A stretch of DNA of 64,000 nucleotides from Phlegmacium glaucopus. Lineage: Eukaryota > Basidiomycota > Agaricomycetes > Agaricales > Cortinariaceae. This document shows, piece after piece, positions 1-11,518 of the stretch (within the stretch, counting starts at the first letter, position 1; every line of letters starts with the position of its first letter). The translations under genes were made by a program, and so were the position numbers. Location: positions 207,563 to 271,562 of the forward strand of contig MU130541.1 of assembly GCA_015039465.1 (NCBI GenBank). The letters are read 5' to 3'. The notes under the pieces were generated by a model. It had not been told where the DNA came from, ran no database searches, and saw only the letters and a list, made by a program, of their open reading frames with translations.

Positions 1-256
1 AGCATTGTATTTACGTAAAGAAAGTGAAAGCTGACGATATGTAGAATACGAGTGAACTACTCGCCCCAACACCGGCCCCAACGTCCTCCAGTGACATCAT
101 ACGTCGAAACATGCACTACCGAAACCGCAAGGTCCTCAAGAATGTATGTGTGGAAGCCAAGTCGATGAGGGAATGTGAGGCTGAAATTAATGGTTATTAC
201 TTTGTTGTGCAGAAGAAATTTTAACGACTTCAAAAAATTGTTAACCAACATTCGGT

Positions 257-2115
257 TTAATCATCAATGCTTACCGTTGACCAATTGGCTGGCACGCTGT
301 TCCGTGCGCCTTGGACCTTCTTGACATATTCATCCTGCGTATCCGCTTCCTTCGGTGAAGCCTGAGTGTCTTTCACTTTCTGCAACAGATTATTTTTTGC
401 CTCCTCTGTTGGTGCCTTGATTTTCTCAAAGAAGTGCGTAAGGGCAGGGGCAGCTTGATCAATGAGGGATTTCTCACCAAACGTGAGCATGCCGTCGACC
501 ACGTCCATCGTTTCGAGGACATCCCCCCAACCGAAAATAAACGAAAGCCAATCAAAAAGCTTCTTGAATGCGGCGCCGATCGTTTCGAGCACGCGAACTG
601 GATTGCGTCAATGATGCGCTCTGTAGATCGAGAATGAATTTCCAAGTCATTCTGGCGATGGTGACCTGGATAGAGAGGGAATAAAATGAGACAGCGCACA
701 TTGTCATGAAAATTGAGATACGTACTATGAAATGCCATGTGTCCTCCATTTTATCGATGATCCAGTACTCCACGTCCTTGATTTTTTCCTTGATGTAGTT
801 CCAAGTACGCCAGGCCCAATCCTTAAACCCATAAATCTCATGTTACAGGCTGTATTCTCCCTTTTGCTCCGATATCAAACCATGCAGCTTTGTAATGGCT
901 TTTGCGGCATTTTCGAGGTCTGTATCCGAACTTTCGGATTGACTAACAGTAGTGTACCGTCTGATGTCTTCGCCTCGCGAAGCTGAGTGACTGATATGTT
1001 GCCCAGTTTGATTGAGTCTTGTGTGATGAATGATACGAAGAGGCTCGTGGAGATGATCGTTGCCTGGTACGTCCTTGACTAGCGGAACGAGGATGATACG
1101 ATGTCGGAAACAGGAATGATAGTGTTCAACAGGCCTCCCGCAACGGCCCCCAGTTCCACGCCGTCGGAATCAACCGTAATCATTTGGCCATTGACGGTTG
1201 CGTTGCCCCACGATGAGCTAGTGAGCAGCACCTTCTTTTGAGCCAGAGGCGCACCAGCATCATCCTTCAACTGAGCAAGACAAGTATATGATGGGATTTT
1301 GAGGTTCTTGTCGAGGGAAGGGACATGAAATGGAGCCACTTTCCAGATCCCGGACGAGTTTGACTGCTCAAGCAGGGAGAAGGATCCATCCTCCTATGTC
1401 AGTAAAAGCCGCTGAGATGATGACTTGTCATCAATAATAGCAGGAAACTCTATTGCACGTCCTTTTTGGGTAATCAGATGGGAGGGCTGTCAACCAAGGA
1501 CTCCAAGGAGGAGAGTATCCGCTTCCCTTTCAGGTATCCAAGGACATGACATGTGCGCCGTTTCTAAACAAGATTGAGATATGATCATTGCATTGGGAAA
1601 CGAACAAGTTATCAACTCTGTTGAATAGCTCGTCCTCGCTGACAGTCAATAGTTCAGACCCTCGGAAAATCTTCTTGTGATGATACAGGCTTTGGATCCA
1701 GCCAAAAGGAGCTCCGAGCAGCCATCTTTATCAACGAAAGAGCCCAACGACTTGATGTCTGATCTCGCAAAGAACGAGTTCATATACAAAGCCAGACCTA
1801 TATAATATCACATACAATGACCTGGGAGCTCAAGCTCAAGGTCAACCGTTGTATGGGGTCCCGTACCTCTCTTCGGTTGCAATGAAAACGAGCGTCTGTT
1901 TGCCGCCTACTTTATACAGATAAACGACCCCTGGCGAGTTGACGGGACACATGTTGTCGAGAGAGTGTCTATTTGCGTTCTGCGGAAGTGCAAGGTCGTA
2001 TATCCAAGTGAGCGACTCCTTTGGTTTCAACGCTAGAAGTGCGATATCATTGTCCTTCCGCGAGTTGTCATATGAGGCGATGATGTCTGGTATTTTTTTC
2101 TCAAAGGGACCATGA
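257..2115 (-). pseudogene. decayed large fungal protein with a beta-propeller-like start and helical C-terminal part
   Basis: Read on the minus strand, several pieces of one large protein appear in order. At about 2100-1842 is a segment containing GVVYLYKVGGKQTLVFIATE. At 1339-1079 is a segment with VNGQMITVDSDGVELG. At 840-720 come FKDWAWRTWNYIKEKIKDVE and DTWHFI, the latter spliced over an intron starting GTACGT near 724. At 592-257 is FKKLFDWLSFIFGWGDVLET, ending in a stop. From memory these resemble a family of large uncharacterised fungal and actinobacterial proteins; no function is assigned. The gene looks dead: there is an in-frame TAA near 839, in-frame stops between 1840 and 1400, and two frame changes within about 60 bp at 575-635, where all three frames are needed to read through. 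An intact gene with unusual introns is possible but less likely. Confidence 0.45.
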
Positions 2116-2720
2116 ATCGGGGGTGATCGTGGGATAATAAGCAGAGCGGAGAATTAGTTGGTCACACCCTTCCCCTCCCTTGCACGCCACAGAAATGTTG
2201 CTTTACATGGTCAACTATCACCGCATTGGAGACCCTCGCATCTTCAACAGCCCATAAGGAACTTCTTGTTTGACGAAACGTTCCGAATCCGTATTAGGAT
2301 CTCGCTAAGTGCCAAATGATCCGGAAATATCACAGTTTGATTAAATTAGACACGCTATTGAACTTTCTATACATCTCGTCCCTACTTTCCTTCTTTCACT
2401 CTGGGCTCGGTGTAGTCGTTGTTAGGAATATACACGTCCTTAAATCTCTCGTCGGTCAAGGCGTGGGTGTCAGTACAAGTAGCCAAAGTACACAAAAAAT
2501 CACTGAAACTGGGCCGGGCAGGAATGAAAGTATAGAGAGATATGACTGCAACAAAAAAGCTAAAGCCTGTAGGTAACTATGGGGCCCAATGTAGTTATGC
2601 AGAGTACTGTAGAGCAAATCGGGTGGAAGGTATCAGCATCAGGCATTCTAACAACCAAATAGCGTGTTACAACTTACCAGATTTATTGGTGAGCTTAGGC
2701 GGTCTCGCTCTGGTTGATGG

Positions 2721-3243
2721 TCACTTCTTATTTGCATTGTCTGCATTGGAATCCATGAGGAAGCTCCAATATTGGTCATCATAAACATTGTCTGCTCCAA
2801 AGTTGCCAAAGTGGGGGTCCGGGCTAAACCTCGAAAATATCACCAAGTTATTGCAAGGCGTGAGAAGGCGAAAATATTTGTTGGGTTCGGTGGGGCTGGT
2901 ATCCAACCTAAACCAACTAACGGAAATATTAGTGTGAGACGAGAAGATAGATAGATATGATATACTTGTCTGCGTACACGCCAAGACCACCAGCTTGGTC
3001 GACATAAGGGGACGAGTTACGGGAGTAAAGAACCATGTTTGTGGCTACGCTTTTAAAGAGGAATTGGTCTTTGAGATCGCCTATCCCACGGATAATGGTG
3101 AAGTACTGATCGTCATACTTGTCAGCTACGGGACAAGCGTAGACATGTGGGTCAGGGTGATAGCGTGCGTAGATGACATAGTCAGTGACTTTATTAAGGA
3201 GACGAAACTTGACTCCCGGAGGAGGGATCTGAAGGTCAGTCAT
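2721..3243 (-). CDS. LSL-type beta-trefoil lectin, lectin module only
   Basis: Two exons (3243-2966 and 2916-2721) join across a 49-nt intron (GTATAT...TTAG) to give about 157 residues. The start ATG is followed by TDLQIPPPGVKFRLLNKVTD. Trefoil-type repeats follow, recognisable by recurring D-D-Q-Y-F/W motifs (KYDDQYFT, VYDDQYWS) and repeated FRLL and VIYAR/VLYSR/VIFSR strands. The match is to the N-terminal carbohydrate-binding module of the Laetiporus-type haemolytic lectins (LSL family), which bind galactose-type sugars. In those proteins a C-terminal aerolysin-like pore module follows the trefoil. Here the frame stops (TGA at 2723-2721) right after the trefoil, and I see no minus-strand ORF downstream that could be the pore module. 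I infer a stand-alone lectin, or a product truncated by loss of its second half. The splice join restores the family register exactly. Confidence 0.75.
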
Positions 3244-4061
3244 AGTAAAGGAGCAGCGAGGAAAGGATGGGGATCAATGGGAAGAGATTGTCAGTCCTAT
3301 ATACACAAGAGTGTGGTACAAATTGGGAAGATGTCCCACGATCCAGGATTCCATTCATGAATCATGATGGACTTGTATTTTTTAAAAAAAATCGTACTAC
3401 TAGTATGCCGTGTGCCAGTGGTGGAGACTGCAAACTGCCGAACCTATACGAACCTATGTAGCTTCTATTAAGTTCTAAGAAGAGTAACTGGACAATCACG
3501 AGGCTTAGACATCAAGTTGGGCATCAGCTGAGAGTGGATGTTCGTAAAGGCCATGACTTCGTTGGGAATAGGTCTCCTACTTGCAAATTGCCACCATGAG
3601 TTAGCAACTCAGAACAGCCGAGTACTTGGGAGCATTTCCCGCCTTCATTCCAGACTTCCATTCAAGAAAACAAAAAGAGCGAGCTGATAAGAGTTTCCAC
3701 CTGCGTCAAAGTATGTGATAATGTGAACGGCGAGGCTGATACAATGCCAACCCACCATTGCTTCCTTCGCTTACTGATTGGCCTAAGATCTGGCTTGTAA
3801 TGGTCCTGGACTATGTACTGCTTCATCATACTGCTTTCCATAATGCGAGTTTTCAGCGGTGAAATTTTCCCTTCCAAAGTTCAAAAGTCCGACCAAGATT
3901 CATCCGCCCAAATGTGGAGTTTCTTGCGCATACTCTCGAGGACCGCTTGACCACATGTTAAAATATGGACTCCTATTCCAAACGATGGTTAACAATCCTC
4001 TCAACTCCGATAATTGATAACAGACCGGGGGTTTATATTTTATTTTTTTCTTCAACCTTCT
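3244..4061. other. gene-free stretch
   Basis: No ORF here resembles a known protein. Short open frames on both strands look like chance. The part nearest 3243 should hold the lectin gene's promoter, but I see no clear TATA box. Confidence 0.4.
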
Positions 4062-5074
4062 TCACCTTCCTAACCCCAAAGAATCATGAGCTTCATCATC
4101 TACCTCCAGCTCTTCAATAGACTTGCCGATTGCCGCAGCAGTTATCTTGTCAAGTTCGCGTCTGGCATCAAGCAAGACCTGATCCGTTGTGAAAGCCTGT
4201 GCACAGCCGGCAACCAAATGACGGGGGGCGCAGTCCAAAGCCAAGTGTTTGAACACCCGAGGATCGTCGAACACGAGCCTGCTGACGAGTTCGTCTTTGA
4301 GAGCCAATGCGACTGGATCGAGCGTCCTAATTGGGAGAACCTAACGACCATGAAATTTTGCATCAATTCCGACACCCACTTTGTGAGGAGTGAAACAGAC
4401 ATGGTTTTGTGCCGAGATTTTAAGAAAGAAACAGAAAAATCGAAGGAAGATAGAAGTGATCAAGCAAACAAAGCCTTAGTTCCTCGACCGCCAGGGTCCG
4501 CACAACCCGAATAAGGGTTTCTTGTCTCTGAACATGTCGAAGACAAGGGGAAAAGTGACTCCATCTCGATCGTAAATCCCGACGCAGAATCCAGTTCCGA
4601 AAATCAGGATTACAACACATAATATCCTGGAGGTTGCCGGTGATTTTAAAGCGATCTCCCAAACGGAAATTAACTGATTAATGTCTTCGAGACTTTTCGT
4701 CTCTTCGGAGCGGTGACTCGATACCTGAAGATCACTAATGGTCCGGCCCAATTTATAGGCGTAGTCAAGTGGTCCAAAGGTCGAACTTAGAACTACAAAT
4801 CGGTCAATAAATGGATGAAAATGCAGTCAGCCTCACGTACCCACTGTAGATGTCATCCTGACATCTATGGGACTGTCCTCTTCCACTGATTTAAACTTAT
4901 GCTTCGTTGGAGTGTCTGCGGGCACAACCATTTTTTAGCACATGTAGGGATGACAACAACTGGCTTGGGCGTACCGTTCAAGTTCTCTAGATCTACCTGC
5001 GCCATGGCGTAAACTTCATCTGCAACGAGCTCAAGGAAGGCCAAATCACCCCCATCTTTGGATTGGATGATCAA
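4062..5074 (-). pseudogene. FunK1-type (fungal protein kinase-like) gene remains
   Basis: Minus-strand pieces read like the N-terminal half of a FunK1-type basidiomycete kinase. At 5074-4865 is a helix-rich piece ending NLNGTPKPVVVIPTCAK. At 4751-4551 is a piece ending CVGIYDRDGVTF, the typical 'F-C-V-G-I-x-D-R-D-G-V' core of that family. The next family segment, ETLIRVVRTLA, lies at about 4524-4492 but in another frame, so a frameshift sits between 4551 and 4524. A further piece at about 4331-4062 (LVSRLVFDDPRVFKHLALD, then helical) follows an AATTAG acceptor. I suspect it normally lies before the kinase core, so the order may be rearranged. No kinase catalytic loop (HRD, DFG) is visible, so the locus is a remnant with no expected activity. 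Family recognition is from motif memory only. Confidence 0.5.
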
Positions 5075-7556
5075 TGACGCATAACTGGCATGGTGACTGG
5101 ATTTTGTTGCATTAGCTGCTGTGTATCAATTAGGTTAAAAGACCTACACGAAAAAATAAGTCTTTATTCTCGACAGCTTTCCATTTCGTAGGAGATATCT
5201 TTGTCAGGCGCAAGGTCCCGAAGTTATCAGTGGTAACGTCGAGACCTTGCGCCTGACAAATTACTCCACATGACGGCCAGCAGGAGGCTGGAGCTCATCA
5301 TTGAAGTGACGAGGCGACGAAAATTCAAGGAAAATATCTAGATAGCAGGTGAGGGGTGGGTGGAAATGCAATACAAACCCGTTACCCAAGCCTTACCTTT
5401 CAATAAAATCTTTGGATTTGATATTTCGCTGTTACTGGGGTGTGGTTCTCCAGCCGTAGACGAGGTGGCCATGATTAATAGTAACGGATAGCGCTTGTTT
5501 CCTATTTAAACTGCCTGCCTCATGTTCGCATCGTGGCTTGGAATAACACCAGTCTCATGTTTGCGGCGCGGTTTGATGATTTGTAAATAAACAAGAACAA
5601 ACACGCTTTTACAGGGTGATAAGACTCAGAGCACGTGGGTCAATGGCCAATGAGGGAATTATCTATATCAGTCTCAAGTACTTTCTATCTAACTATGCGA
5701 GCAGGCTGAAAACGAACGACAGATGACGACTGTGGACAACCAACGCTAACCAGGCATAGTTAAATCACGACCACGACGAACACATCAAGGTCGACGAAAC
5801 GCAACTTATGGACCCATAGCAACGCTGTAGGGAAGCGAAGAAAGGAAGGCTACTAGCCCCACCCACCCTCGTCCGTTTTTCAATCTCTATATCTTCCAAA
5901 CTCAACCATCGTCAGCTTCATTTAACCAGACAAGCCGTGAATCGGTAGCATTAGTCGCGCGACACGCAAGTTTTTCTTTTTCCTTTTATTTTTCTATGTT
6001 TGCTAACTCTTCTTTTCTCAACCAAAGGTGGTGCAATGTCGAAAAAATGATTTTGTTTTTACGTTGGCCTGGTGTGATACTGACGCCGTATTCCTCCTCT
6101 GATCTATGATACGCGTAGGTCACCTTCGGTTTAACACTTCGAATCCTACCTCCCCTCAAACCCTATCTAACGTGATATGGGGGAGGAACGCAAGGATGGG
6201 TGCCCTGGCAACTCTTTTCCTTCTTTGTCTTCCTTCTAATCTTTTTTAGATTTATTCTACACTACCAAACCCCTTCGGAGTCGAAAAACCGCAAACTCGC
6301 CATCCCCAAATCACAGCTTCTATCCATAAATTCGCTTTCCGCCGAGCGCGGAAAGCTTAACGAACAAAGCTCCACAGTCGAGAACGTTTGATTTCGATTT
6401 GGGTCACCATTCGACATCGGTGTCGTTGGGAAATCAGGCTTGACACTCTTACATTCGTACATTAATATTCGTTATCAAGATTAATATGCTGGGGTCGTAT
6501 TCGGCGGTAATTTCTGACTTCGATATGAAAATCAGAAGTGTGAGTTCCCGGGCCAGATGTCGAAGAATTCTCGTTCTTCTGGTTGTGAATGTTCTATATT
6601 GCCAGGATATGCCATACTCATGATTGCGGTTATATGTTATGATTTTATTTTACTGTATTGCAAGGTTCCTTTTGGTTTCCGAAGACTGTTTTTTGCGCGT
6701 GATGCGACGAATGCTACCTATCTATCATCCCAGGACTGGGATTTCTTAAACTTTCCTTTTGCTTTTGCGCACCAATGCGGATGCTGAGGCAGACTCAGTA
6801 CAATCGTAGACGCCAAAATAATCTCAATCCACTGTCAGTAACGCTCGGAGTGCCTGACCTCCGGCAGAGTGGGAACTTGGCCAGAAATGATAATCTTCGA
6901 CCTAAGATTATACTACTACCGTGCACATAATCAACGTTATCGAACTCATCTGCAAGGACCACTAGTTCCATCCTGACAGTTGGAATGGATTATTCTAGTA
7001 TGCCTTTTGGTGGACTCGCAAATCTATTACTTGGCAACATCTCAGATCACGAGAATCATTATTATAAATGTTATCTGATCGATAGTAGTTGAGCTTCAGG
7101 AGAATTAAGAAACAAGGTTCAGTGAATGAATATCACGCTTCTATCTCATTCGATTCGATTCAATCTTGTTTAGACGAGTACCGAGATGATTGCTCCAACC
7201 TCCCTGTGCGAAAGCTTTGAAGCGGGTGGGGAATACTGAACGTGGATTTTTTAGTTTTGATAGATATATATATAATGAAAAAGACGAGGGTCAGGAAGAA
7301 TTGAAGGAACGCGAAGGCTTGCAAAGGACACGATGAAGAAAGCCCTCATCTGCTTACCAAGATAATCTCACGTGACCTTGCGATTTAGTTGCAAGCCTGG
7401 ACTTCGGGAACATCATGCCAAACTAACGCACTCATTTCTGACCTCAATCGATGGATAAAAAGCTTAAAGGACAGGGCAAAACCCTAACTCACCGCCTCAG
7501 TACAACTCACCCTTAACTTCGTGGCCTAACCCTTCAATATTTCAATACTCGCTACA
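5075..7556. other. gene-free stretch
   Basis: About 2.5 kb with no convincing coding sequence. It holds the perfect inverted repeat at 5200-5260. The short ORFs at 6200-6391 and 6557-6787 have no recognisable features. Confidence 0.4.
5200..5260. repeat. perfect 18-bp inverted repeat (hairpin)
   Basis: The arm TTTGTCAGGCGCAAGGTC at 5200-5217 is matched exactly by its reverse complement at 5243-5260, with a 25-nt loop. The loop itself contains GTTATCAGTGGTAAC, which can pair GTTA with TAAC. No target-site duplication is evident. It could be a foldback element end, a structured transcript or a cruciform. Confidence 0.75.
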
Positions 7557-10174
7557 ATGCTTTCCGATGAGCAAGATCTTCGTATCATCATGCAAGCGGA
7601 GGAGAAGCGTGCCGTGGCGACAAATGTAACTGCTCTGGTCTTCAACGAGATGAAGAGCTCCCTTCTGTCGCAGATCAATTGGGAAGAGCTCCTTCAATCT
7701 GCGCCTACCGCTATTTTCTCCATGGGCGCCTGCTTCGTTGCCAGCTCTTCTCCCAAGGCTTTGATCATGTTGAAGGAGAAGCCGGGTAAGCCCTTCGAGC
7801 ACCTAAAGTAACATATGTCTTCGGTGTACCTTTCATATACCACTAATCACTCTCTCTAGGTATTCTTCGATCCAGGCCAATCTTGTGGAGTGCGGCAACT
7901 TGGGTCGCTTTGCATTCCTCGAGGCGGAGCAAGGCATGGGAACCATTCAACTGACGTCTCAGATTGTCAATAGAAAGGTGCGCAATGTATTGATAGAAAT
8001 TATCAACTGTGTAAACCCGTAGCCTTCAGATCAACGATATCATCCAATGCCTCGGCGATCCCGCTTCCGCGAAGAAGATGCTGAAACCCCAGCTCAACGC
8101 TCTGGAGGACGCTGCTCATCAGTGTCTTGAATCCGCGGCAGCTATGGACGAGAAGTTCGACAAGTGGTTGAAATACGTATGCGAGATGCACGCTGCGTGT
8201 GTTGAGGAGGAGAAGGACACCGAGAAGCAGCTTTTGCAGAACATTACCTCGTTGGCCGTCGCGAAGGAACAGATCAACACCCAGCACAATAGCGCTAAGA
8301 AGGCTCAAGCCGCACAGGATCTCATGGAGGGCCAGATTAAGCTCGCTTCCGAAGCTTTCAAAAAAGCTTCTGACGAGTTTCCCTCTGGGTATGTGCATAT
8401 TCCACTTGGGTGATTTTAAAACTGATTGAGCCTAGCTGGAACCTCCTCGCACAAAATATTGTCCAAGATTGCACCTCCGCTGCGAGGGGAGCCTTCAACC
8501 AGATCATCTCGACTCTCAATCCCAAAACTTGGGTCGACCTACTGAAGGGGAATGGCCAAGGTAACTGCGCCAGTGCTACCCCGAACGCAAAACCTGCAGC
8601 AATTGTGGATCTACAAGACCCCGCATATTCTGCGATACAGTTGGTTAGCTCGTACCTCGCTGGCCTGCACGTGATCATCAATGGTGGCAATGGCGGTATC
8701 GACTGGGAGAAGGCTCGCGGCGATGGGACCATGGAGGGTGCAGGAGGAAACATTACGTTCATTCATCGGATGCTAGATATTCAACGAGATCTAATCAGAA
8801 CCACTAAGGGAGGCGAGGCGAGTGTTGAGTTGACTCATGTACTCGAGACCAGCGTAAGGGTGGGTCACCTCAATTCCTCCGTGTTGTATTATGTCTTACT
8901 CATTGACAGATCGCGTTAGAGATTAACAATGAAGTTCAAAACTCGATCAATATTTCAGCATCGTATCCCGCAAACAATTCCGAGAAGGTCAAGAAATGGA
9001 AAGCGGACTTTGAGGCAGTGTATTGGAAGGCAAAATACCTCACCGCTAAAGCCAAGTCGATCCCCGGCACCCCAGCTACTAGCCCTCACATCGTGGCTCC
9101 CCCGAGTGCTAGCCAGACGGCTCCGGTTGACGCCAAGTCAATGCAAGCCCAAACCACATTGGCAGCCAGCAAGGATCGGCTTGCGATGACGCAAGAAATG
9201 CTGACGACTACGCAAGCAAACTACACCAAGACTACTGAGATGCTCTTGAAGCAACAGAAGAAGCTAGGCGAGATTCAGGCCAACTTGACTTGTCTCTCCA
9301 ACTCCAATGTTTCATTGGTGAGCCCTCATCATTCCGAAAAGAAGCCTGAATGGTACTAATCCTCTGCATAGGAAGAGATCAAGCGCATTTTGGTTGAATG
9401 CATCAAGTTGATCGTCCATCTGAAGGCTCAGATCCAGAATCTCGTTCGCTTCTTCCAGGCTATCTCTTCAACCATCAAGGTGGTCGTCAGGCTCCATGTG
9501 AACCCATTCCTACAGACCATCGAAATGTCTGTCGCCGCCGATGGTACCGACCCGAGCAGGCATCTTGTGGTCGGTAACTACACGCTTGCGGATTATCAAC
9601 GTACGGTACGGCTTTCCTGCTCATATATCGTCTCTGTTGCACTAACGAACCAAACCACAAAAGACGCTTTACGACGCTACCGTAACCTTACGTGCCTACT
9701 TCAGCGTCTTCGGCGATATCGCCCGGATGTGGGTGAAGCTATCTCAGGAGAACATCTTTCCCGGTCTCAAGATGTGCGACGAACTCTCCGTGACGACACA
9801 GGACCCTCGTTTGATGATGGGAAAAGTTGCACAACTCAAAGAATGGTCCGAGGGCGCGTCGAGACGCATCAAGCAGATTGCACATGAAGTGAGTCGCATC
9901 CACCACTTCGCGCTTTCGTCTGTACTAACTTCCTTCTAGAAACAAAGGGAGATTTTATCCGGAATGGAAGCGAGGATCGTAGAAGTCACAGAAACGACCA
10001 AAATGATTGCACCCATCCCAAGAGACACTGCCGAAGCTATCACCGCTGGTGCTCAAGCCACAACGGCTGCTGTGCAAGTGAGTATTGAGTCCAGGGCCTT
10101 CGCTTCATTCCAACTCGGTGAGTCGTTATAACGAAACTACCCAGGAGTCCTTATTTGAACCTAACTATAATTAA
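7557..10174 (+). CDS. large all-helical coiled-coil protein, possible alpha-pore-forming component
   Basis: Nine exons fit in frame: 7557-7807, 7860-7977, 8030-8388, 8436-8853, 8910-9317, 9372-9605, 9664-9888, 9940-10077, then 10145-10174 (or an alternative last exon at 10178-10207). The product is about 725 residues, mostly amphipathic helix. Visible features are a hydrophobic stretch at residues ~45-65 (APTAIFSMGACFVASSSPKA), a long Glu/Lys/Gln-rich coiled coil ending in F-P-S-G-W (~240), a Pro/Ala-rich linker (~410), a second coiled coil, and a C-terminal helical block (TLYDATVTLRAYFSVFGDIA). I cannot name the family. The arrangement resembles helical pore-forming proteins of the ClyA/Hbl/XaxAB kind, which is inference. 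It is followed 1.3 kb downstream on the same strand by a second all-helical gene, which suggests joint function. The last exon is uncertain. Confidence 0.6.
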
Positions 10175-10207
10175 CAGGTGGTATTCCTGATGATGATTGA
10201 TCGGTAA

Positions 10208-11518
10208 ACAACGAAGAATTTTTTTTACACTGCTTTTCTTCTGTGTCATATCATCGTTTGTATGACCTTAATGATTTGGTTGTACCTGAAAATGAATGTT
10301 TGCTCTGCGCACCAGCAAGAACGCGTTGTTGGAAAATATTCAAAATTGAATAAATATCGAATTCATTGAATGAAGAAAAACAAAAACTTCAGTGGAAAAG
10401 TTCCACACCTCACCCCGATTCCCTTCGAATCTTTATTTTTTTAGCTCGTAGATATATACCCTTATATACCTCTTCTAAAACACATCCCATATGCCTTATC
10501 TTGAGCATCCAAGTACCCAAAATTGAACATGTGGGAATGGAACAAGCAAAACTGGGACTACATATCTGTCCCCCCAAGTTAACTGGACTGGTGGGTACCA
10601 GTTACGCTGGTTGGACTGGAATCGGAACGCCAATATAAGAATGAGAATTTTCAAAGTGCTTAGGCTTTGTTAGTTACAAATTCTTCGAGAGAGTGCTCGT
10701 ATTTTCAATCGAAATGGACGACCTAAACTTCAAGTTGAAAAGACTAAACTTGATATATAACTCGAACCACTTACAACCGATCGAATGGTAGGTAAAAAAA
10801 TGCAGAGTGATCATTAGCCTCCAATGCCCAATATAAATGAAGTTGGAGTTGAATGAGAGTGTTGGTACGAAGCACCATTACATTTGATAACCGCTCCTTC
10901 ACATTTTTTTGCCAGCTTTTTGGAGGAGGGTGCCCATATTAGTCTCTAAGACTCTCTACATATTACTTGGCGAGTTGTCTTTGGAAATAAAGCAGGAAAA
11001 AAAGTGAGCATGTAAAATAGTAAGAATAAGAAATGCGTCGTTCGTTGATGACAGGGGCTTGTGCCATTTGAATCTCCGACAAACATTGTGCTATTACATA
11101 ATAAATCCCAGCGTAGGCAGTACTTTGTTGTCGAGTTATTTACTACCGTGACCATGGACTTGCTCTGTCACCTTGGTATACAAGTTCTCAACGGTGGAGA
11201 TGCTGTTGGCCACGCGGCTCCCATCTGGAGTCAATGTGGCTTTGGCATTCCTTTGGCGTTCCTTCTTCACTTTCGGCCAACAGATTAAGTATGTCAGGAG
11301 GCGAGGAGCAGCAGCAGATGAGCTGCCCTGCCGCCAGCCGCATGTTGCATTATTGATTAGGTTTGTGTATACTACATAACCTTCTGCTTCACGAAAGTAC
11401 TACCTCACGCCGCAAGCTTTTTCACATCGCTCCATTACCACCTAATCAAAGGTTCGTACATTGGATACCATTGGTCCTGAGATATACACTAATAATTGAC
11501 GCAAAGCACTCCTAGAGA
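10208..11518. other. intergenic region between the two helical genes
   Basis: About 1.3 kb, AT-rich. The short ORFs on both strands (such as 11061-11379) have no recognisable features and I regard them as chance. The promoter of the gene at 11519 must lie in its right part. Confidence 0.4.

Noticed and set aside
2316..3461. Plus-strand ORFs overlapping the lectin gene
   Set aside because: They lie antisense to the well-supported two-exon lectin gene and have no protein-like features.
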